This document shows positions 6,514-14,033 of a DNA stretch of 28,162 nucleotides, in pieces. Under the pieces are notes generated by a model. The model saw nothing but the letters and a program-made list of their open reading frames with translations. It was not told the origin of the DNA and did no database searches. The stretch spans positions 1 through 28,162 of the forward strand of contig CAYRFD010000009.1 in assembly GCA_964423475.1 (NCBI GenBank), written 5' to 3'. Source of the stretch: JAUPVN01 sp964423475 (GTDB lineage: Bacteria > Patescibacteriota > Saccharimonadia > Saccharimonadales > CAIOMD01). The position numbers were made by a program, and so were the translations under genes. Each line of letters starts with the position of its first letter. Positions within the stretch are counted from its first letter, which is position 1.

Positions 6514-6921
6514 ATGTCAGAAGCAGAAAAAAAGGTAGAAGTACCTAAAGAATTTAGTGGAATAGTTAAAGAATTAGATAAGCTAAGCGCGCTAGAAATT
6601 AGCAAATTAGTTAGCTTTTTAGAAGAATACTGGAATGTTAGTGCAGCAGCACCAGCAGTTGCAGTAGCGGCACCTGTAGCTGGAGATGCAGCACCAGCAG
6701 CAGACGAAAAATCTGAATACGACGTTATACTAAAAGATGCCGGTGCACAAAAAGTTGCAGTTATTAAAGCTGTAAAAGAAATCACAGGCCTTGGTTTAGG
6801 CGAATCTAAAGCTATTGTAGACGGCGCTCCTAAGCCCGTACTAGAAAAAGCTAAAAAAGAAGACGCAGATAAAGCCAAAAAATCTTTAGAAGAAGCAGGC
6901 GCAACTGTAGAATTAGCCTAA
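6514..6921 (+). CDS. rplL: 50S ribosomal protein L7/L12
   Basis: The multi-copy stalk protein that recruits translational GTPases. At 135 residues it is slightly longer than the usual 120-130. It has an N-terminal dimerisation helix pair (about 1-45), an Ala/Pro-rich hinge (about 46-68), and the conserved C-terminal domain. That domain has KSEYDVILKDAGAQKVAVIK and LGLGESKAIVDGAPKPV, the factor-binding surface. AAGGAG lies 5-10 nt before the ATG. It is followed by a strong terminator. Confidence 0.97.
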   Translation: MSEAEKKVEVPKEFSGIVKELDKLSALEISKLVSFLEEYWNVSAAAPAVAVAAPVAGDAAPAADEKSEYDVILKDAGAQKVAVIKAVKEITGLGLGESKAIVDGAPKPVLEKAKKEDADKAKKSLEEAGATVELA

Positions 6922-6936
6922 TATATTAGCTACATT

Positions 6937-6972
6937 AAAGCACTTTAAATTAATGTTTAAAGTGCTTTTTTT
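6937..6972 (+). terminator. Rho-independent terminator after rplL
   Basis: A perfect 13-bp stem (6937-6949 with 6956-6968), loop TTAATG, and seven T (6966-6972). It ends the rplJL transcript. Confidence 0.92.
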
Positions 6973-7012
6973 GTTTAAAAAATAAATTTATATAATTGTA
7001 TTTTATACTACG

Positions 7013-7042
7013 TTAATAATGCATAATCATATCTGTTATAAT
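7013..7042 (+). promoter_or_regulatory. Promoter for 169-residue unknown protein
   Basis: TGTTATAAT (7034-7042) is a perfect extended -10, with TTAATA (7013-7018) 18 nt upstream as a fair -35. The start site would be near 7049; part of the leader is lost in the assembly gap. Confidence 0.6.
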
Positions 7043-7087
7043 ACATATTTATCCACAGAAATCTAGGTATATAGTTGCAAAGTTTTT

Positions 7088-7107
7088 NNNNNNNNNNNNN
7101 NNNNNNN
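7088..7107. other. Assembly gap (20 N)
   Basis: Twenty undetermined bases in the leader of the 169-residue gene. The true length is unknown. The ribosome-binding site and any upstream start could be affected. Confidence 0.98.
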
Positions 7108-7114
7108 AGCTGCG

Positions 7115-7624
7115 ATGTCCGATTTACCAGAGAAACAAGTTAAGAGATTAAAATCTCTTATTAGAGAGGCCGAAACTAATTTACAGGCTGCTCACGAATT
7201 ACTCGTAAGCCTTGTTGGTGATGATCCAGATATGACGTCTCATGCCAAAGAATCTATTGGAGGGCGCGTTTTAGAAGGCGTTTTTGATGGTCAAAATATG
7301 GTAGGATCAGATGGCAAAACATACCCTGTTCCAGCTAATTACGCAAGTAAATCTAAGTTAGTACAAGGCGATATTTTAAAACTTACAATTGGAGATGATG
7401 GTGCATTTTTGTATAAACAAATTGGGCCAATACCACGTAAGCAAGTTGTTGGAGTTTTAGTGCAAAAAGAGGGTCACTATTTTGTAGAAGTTGGTGAAAG
7501 AAGCTATAGAGTACTACTTGCAAGCGTTACTTACTTTAAGGCAAAACCTGGGGATCAAATTAGTGTAAACGTACCAGAAGACGATGCAGACTCTGAGTGG
7601 GCCGCTATAGAAGCCGCTTTATAG
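7115..7624 (+). CDS. Unknown 169-residue protein, coiled coil plus beta-rich domain
   Basis: I do not recognise this protein with confidence. Residues 5-35 form a likely coiled coil (QVKRLKSLIREAETNLQAAH). From about 49 on, the sequence is rich in beta-type segments and glycine turns: GRVLEGVFDGQNMVGSDGK, KSKLVQGDILKLTI, and a second half with VVGVLVQKEGHYFVEVGE. This suggests one or two small barrel-like domains. It is cytosolic with an acidic tail. It has its own promoter and terminator, so it is monocistronic between rplL and dnaX. The start is the first ATG after the assembly gap, so an earlier start cannot be excluded. Confidence 0.8.
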   Translation: MSDLPEKQVKRLKSLIREAETNLQAAHELLVSLVGDDPDMTSHAKESIGGRVLEGVFDGQNMVGSDGKTYPVPANYASKSKLVQGDILKLTIGDDGAFLYKQIGPIPRKQVVGVLVQKEGHYFVEVGERSYRVLLASVTYFKAKPGDQISVNVPEDDADSEWAAIEAAL

Positions 7625-7648
7625 AATAAATATAGTTATAATTAAACT

Positions 7649-7673
7649 AACCCTGCAAAAACAGGGTTTTTTT
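7649..7673 (+). terminator. Rho-independent terminator before dnaX
   Basis: AACCCTG (7649-7655) pairs with CAGGGTT (7662-7668) around an A-rich 6-nt loop, followed by T to 7673. It ends the 169-residue gene. Confidence 0.9.
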
Positions 7674-7696
7674 AATATGCACAAAGCAAAATAGCG

Positions 7697-7702
7697 TATA
7701 AT
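7697..7702 (+). promoter_or_regulatory. -10 element for dnaX operon
   Basis: A perfect TATAAT between the terminator and dnaX, lacking the TG extension, with only a poor TTTAAT -35 around 7671-7676. The predicted start near 7709 leaves an 18-nt leader with AGGGG. Confidence 0.45.
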
Positions 7703-7726
7703 ACTACTAAAGGGGAACAACAAATA

Positions 7727-9217
7727 GTGTCACAAGCTTTATATAGAAAATACCGTTCAAAGTCTTTTAAAGAAATTGTTGGTCAAAAAAATACAGTTGC
7801 AGCATTACAAACGGCTATTAAAACGGGTGCAATAAGCCATGCCTATTTGTTTTCTGGGCCTAGAGGGGTTGGTAAAACTAGCATTGCTAGAATTTTAGCT
7901 TACGAAATTATAAAAACTCCATACCAAGATGATAATTTGCCCATAGATATTATAGAAATAGATGCCGCCAGCAACAGAGGAATAGACGAAATCCGAGATT
8001 TAAGAGAAAAGGTACATATTGCACCAGTTAGTGCTCCCTATAAGGTATATATTATAGACGAGGTTCATATGCTAACCACACATGCCTTTAATGCTCTACT
8101 AAAAACTCTAGAAGAGCCACCAAAACATGTTGTTTTTATACTAGCAACAACAGAAAGCTATAAACTACCAGAAACAATATTATCTAGAACGCAGCGTTAT
8201 AGTTTTAAATTAGCTTCTCGGGCAGAAATTGTTGATCATTTACTATATATTGCAAAACAAGAGGATATATCGATAGATACTAATAGTTTAAATATTATTG
8301 CTAAACATAGCGGCGGTAGCATGAGAGATGCATTAAGCGCTTTAGACCACGTTAGGCACATTGCTACTGATATTTCAGAAGACAATGTAAGATCCGCTCT
8401 TGGTGTGCCACCGTATGAGCTTGTAGAATCAATTTATAATGCATTACTACAAAACAATGCAGCTAAAGTTTTAGAAGCCCTAGAAAGGGCTGAAAAGTCT
8501 AATGCATCTACAGTTATTGTTGCAAAAGAGTTACAAAATTATGTTACAGAATTAATTAAAAATAACAATTTTACTCTTTCTATAGAACAAGTAACAATTT
8601 TACTTAAAGGTCTTATACAAGTAGATACTGCTCAAGATCCAAGTAGTCAGCTTTTATTAGCTCTTTTATCTGCCATAGATACATCATCTGTTGCGTTACC
8701 TAATAAAGTACATAATAATACAAATAATCCTCCTAAAAAAGAAGAAAAAATAGTAAACGTACCCGCCCAAAAAACTACAATAAAAGATGAAGATATTGTT
8801 AAATATACTAAAATAAAAAATCTAGAAACTGCACCAGATAATAATCAAAATAATCAGCAAATTAACTCTGAAGTGTGGCAAAATACCTTAAATGCACTGC
8901 GCGAAACCCACAATACTCTATATAGCGTTCTTAGGATGGCAAAATTTTCTGCACCTAAAAAAGATGAAATTACTTTAACGTTTAACTTTGATTTTCACCA
9001 AAAAAGAGCGGATGACAAAAAAAATAAACGATTGATACAAGACACGCTTGCAGAATTAGGTTTTTCTGGCATAGAAATAAATACTCAAATAGACAAAAAA
9101 CAATCTAACAACTATAAAAAATCTCCAAAAACAAACATTGGTGCCGAACCTAAAGAAATTGATCAAGAAATATCTTCTGTACAAAATATTTTTGGTAGTG
9201 TACAGGTATTAGAGTAA
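7727..9217 (+). CDS. dnaX: DNA polymerase III subunit gamma/tau without zinc module
   Basis: DnaX is the clamp-loader ATPase of the replisome. It shows the N-terminal MSQALYRKYRSKSFKEIVGQ, Walker A GPRGVGKT (44-51), EIDAASNRGIDEIR (77-90), Walker B YIIDEVHML (108-116), LATTE sensor 1 and the SRTQRY sensor region. The four-cysteine zinc module normally found between Walker A and the DAASN motif is absent: residues 60-74 contain no Cys and the loop is about 20 residues short. The C-terminal ~170 residues are divergent and Asn/Lys-rich. It begins with GTG, preceded by AGGGG. dnaB follows after 12 nt. Confidence 0.95.
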   Translation: MSQALYRKYRSKSFKEIVGQKNTVAALQTAIKTGAISHAYLFSGPRGVGKTSIARILAYEIIKTPYQDDNLPIDIIEIDAASNRGIDEIRDLREKVHIAPVSAPYKVYIIDEVHMLTTHAFNALLKTLEEPPKHVVFILATTESYKLPETILSRTQRYSFKLASRAEIVDHLLYIAKQEDISIDTNSLNIIAKHSGGSMRDALSALDHVRHIATDISEDNVRSALGVPPYELVESIYNALLQNNAAKVLEALERAEKSNASTVIVAKELQNYVTELIKNNNFTLSIEQVTILLKGLIQVDTAQDPSSQLLLALLSAIDTSSVALPNKVHNNTNNPPKKEEKIVNVPAQKTTIKDEDIVKYTKIKNLETAPDNNQNNQQINSEVWQNTLNALRETHNTLYSVLRMAKFSAPKKDEITLTFNFDFHQKRADDKKNKRLIQDTLAELGFSGIEINTQIDKKQSNNYKKSPKTNIGAEPKEIDQEISSVQNIFGSVQVLE

Positions 9218-9229
9218 AATATATTATAC

Positions 9230-10597
9230 ATGGCTAAAAAAGATAACGGAGCACCCCAACCAAGTAACCTAGAGGCAGAACGCTCTCTTATAGGTGCTTT
9301 GCTAATAGACAGTGATGCAATCGTAAGAGTTGCCGATAGCGTAAGATCAGAAGATTTTTACGATGAAAAGCATCAAAAAATATACCAAGCTATAGAAAAA
9401 TTATACGAAAAGCACAGTGCTATAGACGTACTTACTGTTTCTGACAACTTAAGCTCATCTGGCTATTTAGAGGTTATAGGCGGATCGGCCTATTTAACAG
9501 AACTTACTAACTATGTCCCAACATCTTCTCATATAGAAGAATACGCCAACATAGTGTCACAAAAAGGCATTAGGCGTCGATTAATACGAGCCTCTAGAGC
9601 AATTACAGAATATGGTTACGACGAAGAAAAACCAATACAAGATCTTATAGAATCGGCCGAAACTGAATTATTTAATGTTAGCCAGCAACATGTAAAACAA
9701 GATATTGCGTCTATAGAAGATATTTTGGCAGAAAGTTTTGAACGTTTAGACGATTTGCACAAAGATAAAGGTAAGATTAGGGGTGTTGCAACAGGGTTAA
9801 AAGATTTAGACTCAATTTTAGCGGGGCTTCAAAAAAGTGATTTAATTATTATTGCCGCACGCCCAAGTATGGGTAAAACGGCCCTTACATTAAATTTAGC
9901 TCATAATATTGCAACTAAATCACAGCAGCCAGTATTGGTATTTAGTTTAGAAATGAGCAAAGAACAAATTGTAGACAGAATGCTATCTATGGAATCTGGA
10001 GTAGACGCTTGGAATATTCGTACAGGAAACTTAAACGACAGCGATTTTGAAAAAATAGGACAGGCTATGGGTACATTATCTGAAGCACCTATATTTATAG
10101 ATGATACGCCCGCTATAACAGTAAGTGAGTTACGTACTAAGGCCCGCAGAGAACAACATAAAAGACAAATTGGTGCAATTATGGTGGACTACTTGCAGCT
10201 TATGAGTGGCGGCTCTAGGTTTGGTGATGCAAATAGAGTTCAAGAAATTTCAGAAATTAGTAGAGGTCTTAAAGCTATCGCCAGAGAGCTCAATGTACCT
10301 GTAGTTGCCTTAAGCCAATTAAGCCGATCGGTAGAATCTAGAAGCCCCCAAATACCTCAGCTTGCAGACTTAAGAGAATCTGGTTCTATCGAGCAAGATG
10401 CCGATGTTGTAGCCTTTATTTATAGAGAAGATTATTATAACCCAGATACAGATAGAAAAAACATTACAGATTTATTTATTAAAAAACACCGTAATGGGCC
10501 TGTAGGCCAAGTAGAGCTGTATTTTGATAGAGAGCGCCAAAGGTTTACAGATTTAGATAAACGCCAATCTTCTACACATATACCTTTTGAGGAATAA
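9230..10597 (+). CDS. dnaB: Replicative DNA helicase DnaB
   Basis: The hexameric fork helicase, 455 residues, the normal size. The N-terminal domain opens with PSNLEAERSLIGALLID (11-27). After the linker helix comes the RecA-type motor: GVATGLKDLD (185-194), Walker A ARPSMGKTAL (210-219), Walker B IMVDYLQLMSG, and the SQLSRSVESR and LRESGSIEQDAD motifs. No intein is present. The ATG has no obvious ribosome-binding site and lies 12 nt after dnaX, so translation may depend on coupling. It shares an operon with dnaX, recR and ybaB. Confidence 0.97.
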   Translation: MAKKDNGAPQPSNLEAERSLIGALLIDSDAIVRVADSVRSEDFYDEKHQKIYQAIEKLYEKHSAIDVLTVSDNLSSSGYLEVIGGSAYLTELTNYVPTSSHIEEYANIVSQKGIRRRLIRASRAITEYGYDEEKPIQDLIESAETELFNVSQQHVKQDIASIEDILAESFERLDDLHKDKGKIRGVATGLKDLDSILAGLQKSDLIIIAARPSMGKTALTLNLAHNIATKSQQPVLVFSLEMSKEQIVDRMLSMESGVDAWNIRTGNLNDSDFEKIGQAMGTLSEAPIFIDDTPAITVSELRTKARREQHKRQIGAIMVDYLQLMSGGSRFGDANRVQEISEISRGLKAIARELNVPVVALSQLSRSVESRSPQIPQLADLRESGSIEQDADVVAFIYREDYYNPDTDRKNITDLFIKKHRNGPVGQVELYFDRERQRFTDLDKRQSSTHIPFEE

Positions 10598-10601
10598 AAA
10601 T

Positions 10602-11816
10602 ATGATATCTAATAAATTATTTAAAAAATCTACCAAATGGCTATCATCTCACTGGCAAAATTTATTAACTACAGTGTTTATTGCGGGCTTAGCCATTACC
10701 ACCCTAGGTTTACAAATTAGTAATCTTTCTAGTGGGCAGAGCGCAATAGAAACAGCAACCTTAGCGCAACTATCTACAGCTCCTACACCAACAGAAAGAA
10801 TGGTAAACGCTCCGTATTCTATACCAGCATATTATTTAGGGCAATTTTTAGAAGACCCTCTTTACGGGGCAAGAGTAGTTTCTGTTTTATATGCATTATT
10901 GGCAACTATAGTTTTATATTTTTTAATTAAACGCTGGTTTACATCTCAAATAGCAATTATTGCCAGCCTACTATTTATTACCAGTAGCTGGGTTTTAGCT
11001 ATCAGCCACCAAGCAGCCCCACTTATATTGCTTGTTGTGGCACCGCTTTTGCTTATAGGCACATTGGCACGTTATGTGGCAAATAAAGATACAGAATATA
11101 CTACTTTTATTTTGCTAATAATGAGCATAGCTTTTTCTGCCTATGTTCCTTATATGTTCTGGACAATTACCTCAATATTAATTGTTTTAGTTTTTATTTA
11201 TAAACGTACATTTATACCATTTAATATAAAAGGAATAATTTTAGCTACAGGACTATTTATTGTTCTTCTAGCTCCACTGGCAGTTAGCCTATTTTACTTC
11301 CCAGGACAAATTAAAGACTTACTAGGTATTCCAATGACCATGCCTACTATAACAGAATATTTAAGTAATTTTGTTCATCAATTCACATCTTTATTTTTAT
11401 TCATCCAGCCATATCCAGAACTATTTTTGGCCAAACTGCCAATACTAGATGTGTTTTCTACGGTAATGGTTGTTCTGGGAATTTACTATTTTATTAAACA
11501 TATGCCAAAAAGAAGAGAATTATCTTTATTTATAGCAATTACCGTACTATTATTTGTTATACCTTTATCAGAAAATTATTTGTTGGCTATGACAGCTTTA
11601 ATACCTTTTATTTACATATTAATACCAAGTGGTATATTTGAAATTTTAAAACAATGGTACGAAATATTCCCCCGCAATCCAATTGCAAGAAACGTGGCAG
11701 TAGTTGCAATTGTAATTGTAGTTGGTCTAGCAACATTCTATAATTTGGAAAGATTTTATGTATCTTGGCCAAATACAGACGCAACAAACGCAGCATACAT
11801 GGTACAATCTAAGTAG
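10602..11816 (+). CDS. Multi-spanning membrane protein, GT-C glycosyltransferase-like
   Basis: About 404 residues with roughly ten hydrophobic spans. The pattern around VVSVLYALLATIVLYFLIKR followed by IAIIASLLFITSSWVLAISH resembles the GT-C/PMT-type glycosyltransferase fold. That fold uses polyprenyl-phosphate sugars on the outer side of the membrane. The acidic DE/DD motif expected in the first external loop is not evident, and the protein is shorter than most of the family, so activity is uncertain. I chose the ATG at 10602 (AGGA 8 nt upstream) over an in-frame TTG at 10587 that would overlap dnaB. Confidence 0.75.
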   Translation: MISNKLFKKSTKWLSSHWQNLLTTVFIAGLAITTLGLQISNLSSGQSAIETATLAQLSTAPTPTERMVNAPYSIPAYYLGQFLEDPLYGARVVSVLYALLATIVLYFLIKRWFTSQIAIIASLLFITSSWVLAISHQAAPLILLVVAPLLLIGTLARYVANKDTEYTTFILLIMSIAFSAYVPYMFWTITSILIVLVFIYKRTFIPFNIKGIILATGLFIVLLAPLAVSLFYFPGQIKDLLGIPMTMPTITEYLSNFVHQFTSLFLFIQPYPELFLAKLPILDVFSTVMVVLGIYYFIKHMPKRRELSLFIAITVLLFVIPLSENYLLAMTALIPFIYILIPSGIFEILKQWYEIFPRNPIARNVAVVAIVIVVGLATFYNLERFYVSWPNTDATNAAYMVQSK

Positions 11817-11834
11817 TAATTAAAGGAGAAAACA

Positions 11835-12128
11835 ATGGGTAAAATAGATCAAGCAAAAGCATTATTGCAAGCAAAAAAACTTCAAAAAGAGTTACAAAAA
11901 CTTATTATTGTAGGTGAATCTGGTGACGGTGCTGTTAGGGTAGAAGTAAATGGTGAACAAAAGCTTAAAAAAGTACATATTGATCCAGAATACGTTGACG
12001 TTAATGATATTGGTCAGCTTGAAAGATGGATAGAAGATGCAGTTAAATCTGCCATGCAAGAAAGCCAAAAAATTGCTGCCGAAAAAGTCCAGCCACTGCT
12101 TGGTAACCTTGGCAGCCTAGGACTTTAA
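11835..12128 (+). CDS. YbaB/EbfC family nucleoid-associated protein
   Basis: A 97-residue member of the YbaB/EbfC family, small dimeric DNA-binding proteins usually encoded between dnaX and recR, as here. It has an N-terminal helix (KAKALLQAKKLQKELQK), the central strand region with GDGAVRVEVNGEQKLKKVHI and a C-terminal helix with AVKSAMQESQKIAAEK. AAAGGAG precedes the ATG. recR begins 7 nt after its stop. The family fit and synteny are strong. Confidence 0.92.
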   Translation: MGKIDQAKALLQAKKLQKELQKLIIVGESGDGAVRVEVNGEQKLKKVHIDPEYVDVNDIGQLERWIEDAVKSAMQESQKIAAEKVQPLLGNLGSLGL

Positions 12129-12135
12129 AATATAT

Positions 12136-12744
12136 ATGGCAAGCGTTCTACCTAGTGCCCTAAACGATTTAATTGATAGTTTATCGGATCTTCCTGGAGT
12201 GGGACACAAAACAGCAGAACGGTATGCTTATTATTTACTTAAACAAGATCCACACACAGCGCAAAAAATTTCATCTAAGTTAGTATCTTTGCATAGAGAT
12301 ATTGCAATTTGCCCAAAAACGTTTGCTTTAATTGATGCTAAAGATTCTATATCAAAACTATATAACGATACAACGCGAGACAAGAAACTTGTAGCTGTTG
12401 TAGCAGAACCTTTTGATATTATAGCTTTAGAGTCTACAAACTCGTTTAAGGGCACTTACCACGTTTTAGGGGGCCTATTATCTCCACTAGATAACGTTGG
12501 CCCAGAACAGTTGCATATAACCGAACTTATAAATAGGATAAAAGAAGATAAAGTAAAAGAAATCATCTTAGCAACAAATGCCAGCGTAGAAGGCGAAACT
12601 ACAGCCATGTATATTCAACAACAAATTAACGGCACAGACTGCAAATTGACTCGTCTTGCAAGGGGATTACCCATTGGTATAGACATTGAATATGCAGATA
12701 GAATAACATTAACTAGAGCACTAGAAGGCAGAACTAGTTTATGA
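12136..12744 (+). CDS. recR: Recombination protein RecR with degenerate zinc finger
   Basis: RecR works with RecO/RecF in loading RecA at gaps. The protein is 202 residues, the usual length. The helix-hairpin-helix LPGVGHKTAERYAYYLL (19-35) and the Toprim domain (KKLVAVVAEPFDIIALE, then GTYHVLGGLLSPLDNVGPE) are intact, as is the C-terminal TRLARGLPIGIDIEYAD. The C4 zinc finger between them has decayed: in residues 53-82 only C59 remains of four expected cysteines. The stop TGA overlaps the next ATG (12741-12744), so it is coupled to the DHH gene. Confidence 0.95.
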   Translation: MASVLPSALNDLIDSLSDLPGVGHKTAERYAYYLLKQDPHTAQKISSKLVSLHRDIAICPKTFALIDAKDSISKLYNDTTRDKKLVAVVAEPFDIIALESTNSFKGTYHVLGGLLSPLDNVGPEQLHITELINRIKEDKVKEIILATNASVEGETTAMYIQQQINGTDCKLTRLARGLPIGIDIEYADRITLTRALEGRTSL

Positions 12745-13742
12745 GTCTGCGTAGAAACTTTTTAAAGCTAATAGATAAAAGTCAATCAATATTGATAATT
12801 CAACCAGACAGGCCAGATGGTGATTCATTGTCTAGCGCATTGGCTTTAGAAGAAATATTGTCTGACTATGGTAAAAAAGTTACGTTATATTGTGGCGTAA
12901 ATATTCCCGAATATATAAGATTTATAGATGGGTGGGATAGAGTTAATAACACAATAGATAAAACTCCAGATTTAACTATATTAGTAGATGATGCATCAAA
13001 AATACTATTAGATAAATTTGAAAATACACCTTTATTTAGTTCTGTAATATCTAAACCATTTGTAATTATAGACCATCATCAAAATGTATCTACTGATATT
13101 CAATATTGCACTCTAAATTTAACAGAACCAAACTATTCTTCTGCAGGAGAACTAATATACGATATATTTAATGAGCTTAATATAACCGTTTCTTTAACTG
13201 CTAAAAAACTAATTTTGCAAAGTATCCTTTCAGATACAATGGGCTTAACTAATGATCTTGCAAATGCTAATACATATAGGTTAGTAGCAGATATCATAGA
13301 TGATGGTGTAAGCAGAACAGAACTTGAAGAAGCAAGAAAAGCATACTCAAAAATGGACGAAAATGTATTTAGATACAAAGCCGCATTAATTAAAAGAGTA
13401 GAATTTTACGAGAATAATCAAATTGGATTATGTGTAATACCAGAATCAGAAGCTTACGATATTGGCACACTATATAACCCAGGACCATTAATTTTAGGCG
13501 AATTATTAATGGTAAAAGATCTTAAGGTTGCATTAGCAATAAAAACGTACAAAAATCATGCCACCGTAGCTATTAGATGCACATACGGTAACCCCGTAGC
13601 GCATAAACTAGCAGAATTATTTGGTGGAGGAGGACACGACTATTCTGCAGGTTTTAGAATTCAGCCCTACAATGGAAATCTTAATAATTTAAAAGAAATA
13701 ATTGTTAATGAACTAAAAGAGTTATTAAACAATAACGAATAA
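12741..13742 (+). CDS. DHH/DHHA1 family phosphoesterase (NrnA-like)
   Basis: A 333-residue DHH-superfamily protein; NrnA-type members degrade nano-RNA or cyclic-dinucleotide products (pAp, pGpG). Visible motifs are PDRPDGDSLSSALAL (motif I, about 22-36), VDDASK (motif II), IIDHHQN (the DHH motif), LSDTMGLTN (motif IV) and the DHHA1 signature GGGGHDYSAGF near the C-terminus. In motif I, the histidine usually three residues before PDGD appears as proline. It is translationally coupled to recR by an ATGA overlap and ends 1 nt from the convergent small membrane gene. Confidence 0.9.
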   Translation: MSLRRNFLKLIDKSQSILIIQPDRPDGDSLSSALALEEILSDYGKKVTLYCGVNIPEYIRFIDGWDRVNNTIDKTPDLTILVDDASKILLDKFENTPLFSSVISKPFVIIDHHQNVSTDIQYCTLNLTEPNYSSAGELIYDIFNELNITVSLTAKKLILQSILSDTMGLTNDLANANTYRLVADIIDDGVSRTELEEARKAYSKMDENVFRYKAALIKRVEFYENNQIGLCVIPESEAYDIGTLYNPGPLILGELLMVKDLKVALAIKTYKNHATVAIRCTYGNPVAHKLAELFGGGGHDYSAGFRIQPYNGNLNNLKEIIVNELKELLNNNE

Positions 13743-13743
13743 A

Positions 13744-13995
13744 CTATTTACTATTGCTTTGTAATAATTTGTCAAATATAGCCAGGGGAGTATAGTCTAT
13801 AAGCTCGATGTTTTCGTTTTCTCCTATCGCTATAGATTCTTTAGGGTTTTGCAAAGACGAGTTATTTAATTGAGAATTAACATTGTTTATAGTTTGTAAT
13901 TGATTTGTAAAAGGCCCTAAAAACATATTAAAAAACAGGATTATCCCAGCCATCCAGATAATAAGCAGCATAGAAACTGGCATTTTTGTAAACAT
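13744..13995 (-). CDS. Small single-span membrane protein, unknown function
   Basis: An 83-residue ORF, convergent with the DHH gene and almost abutting it. One hydrophobic segment (about residues 8-27, SMLLIIWMAGIILFFNMF) is followed by a polar Asn/Ser/Glu-rich tail, suggesting a membrane-anchored protein. I do not recognise it. Support for its reality comes from a perfect extended -10 placed exactly 6 nt before the ATG, which predicts a leaderless message like several other genes here. Confidence 0.6.
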   Translation of the reverse strand: MFTKMPVSMLLIIWMAGIILFFNMFLGPFTNQLQTINNVNSQLNNSSLQNPKESIAIGENENIELIDYTPLAIFDKLLQSNSK

Positions 13996-14001
13996 AAAAA
14001 A

Positions 14002-14010
14002 ATTATAACA
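14002..14010 (-). promoter_or_regulatory. Extended -10 promoter, probably leaderless (83-residue gene)
   Basis: On the minus strand this reads TGTTATAAT, 6 nt before the ATG at 13995. No -35 and no Shine-Dalgarno are visible. Confidence 0.6.
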
Positions 14011-14033
14011 ATATTAACTATATAATACTATTG

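Noticed and set aside
10587..10601. Earlier TTG start for the GT-C-like membrane protein
   Set aside because: It overlaps the end of dnaB and lacks a spaced Shine-Dalgarno, while ATG 10602 has AGGA 8 nt upstream.
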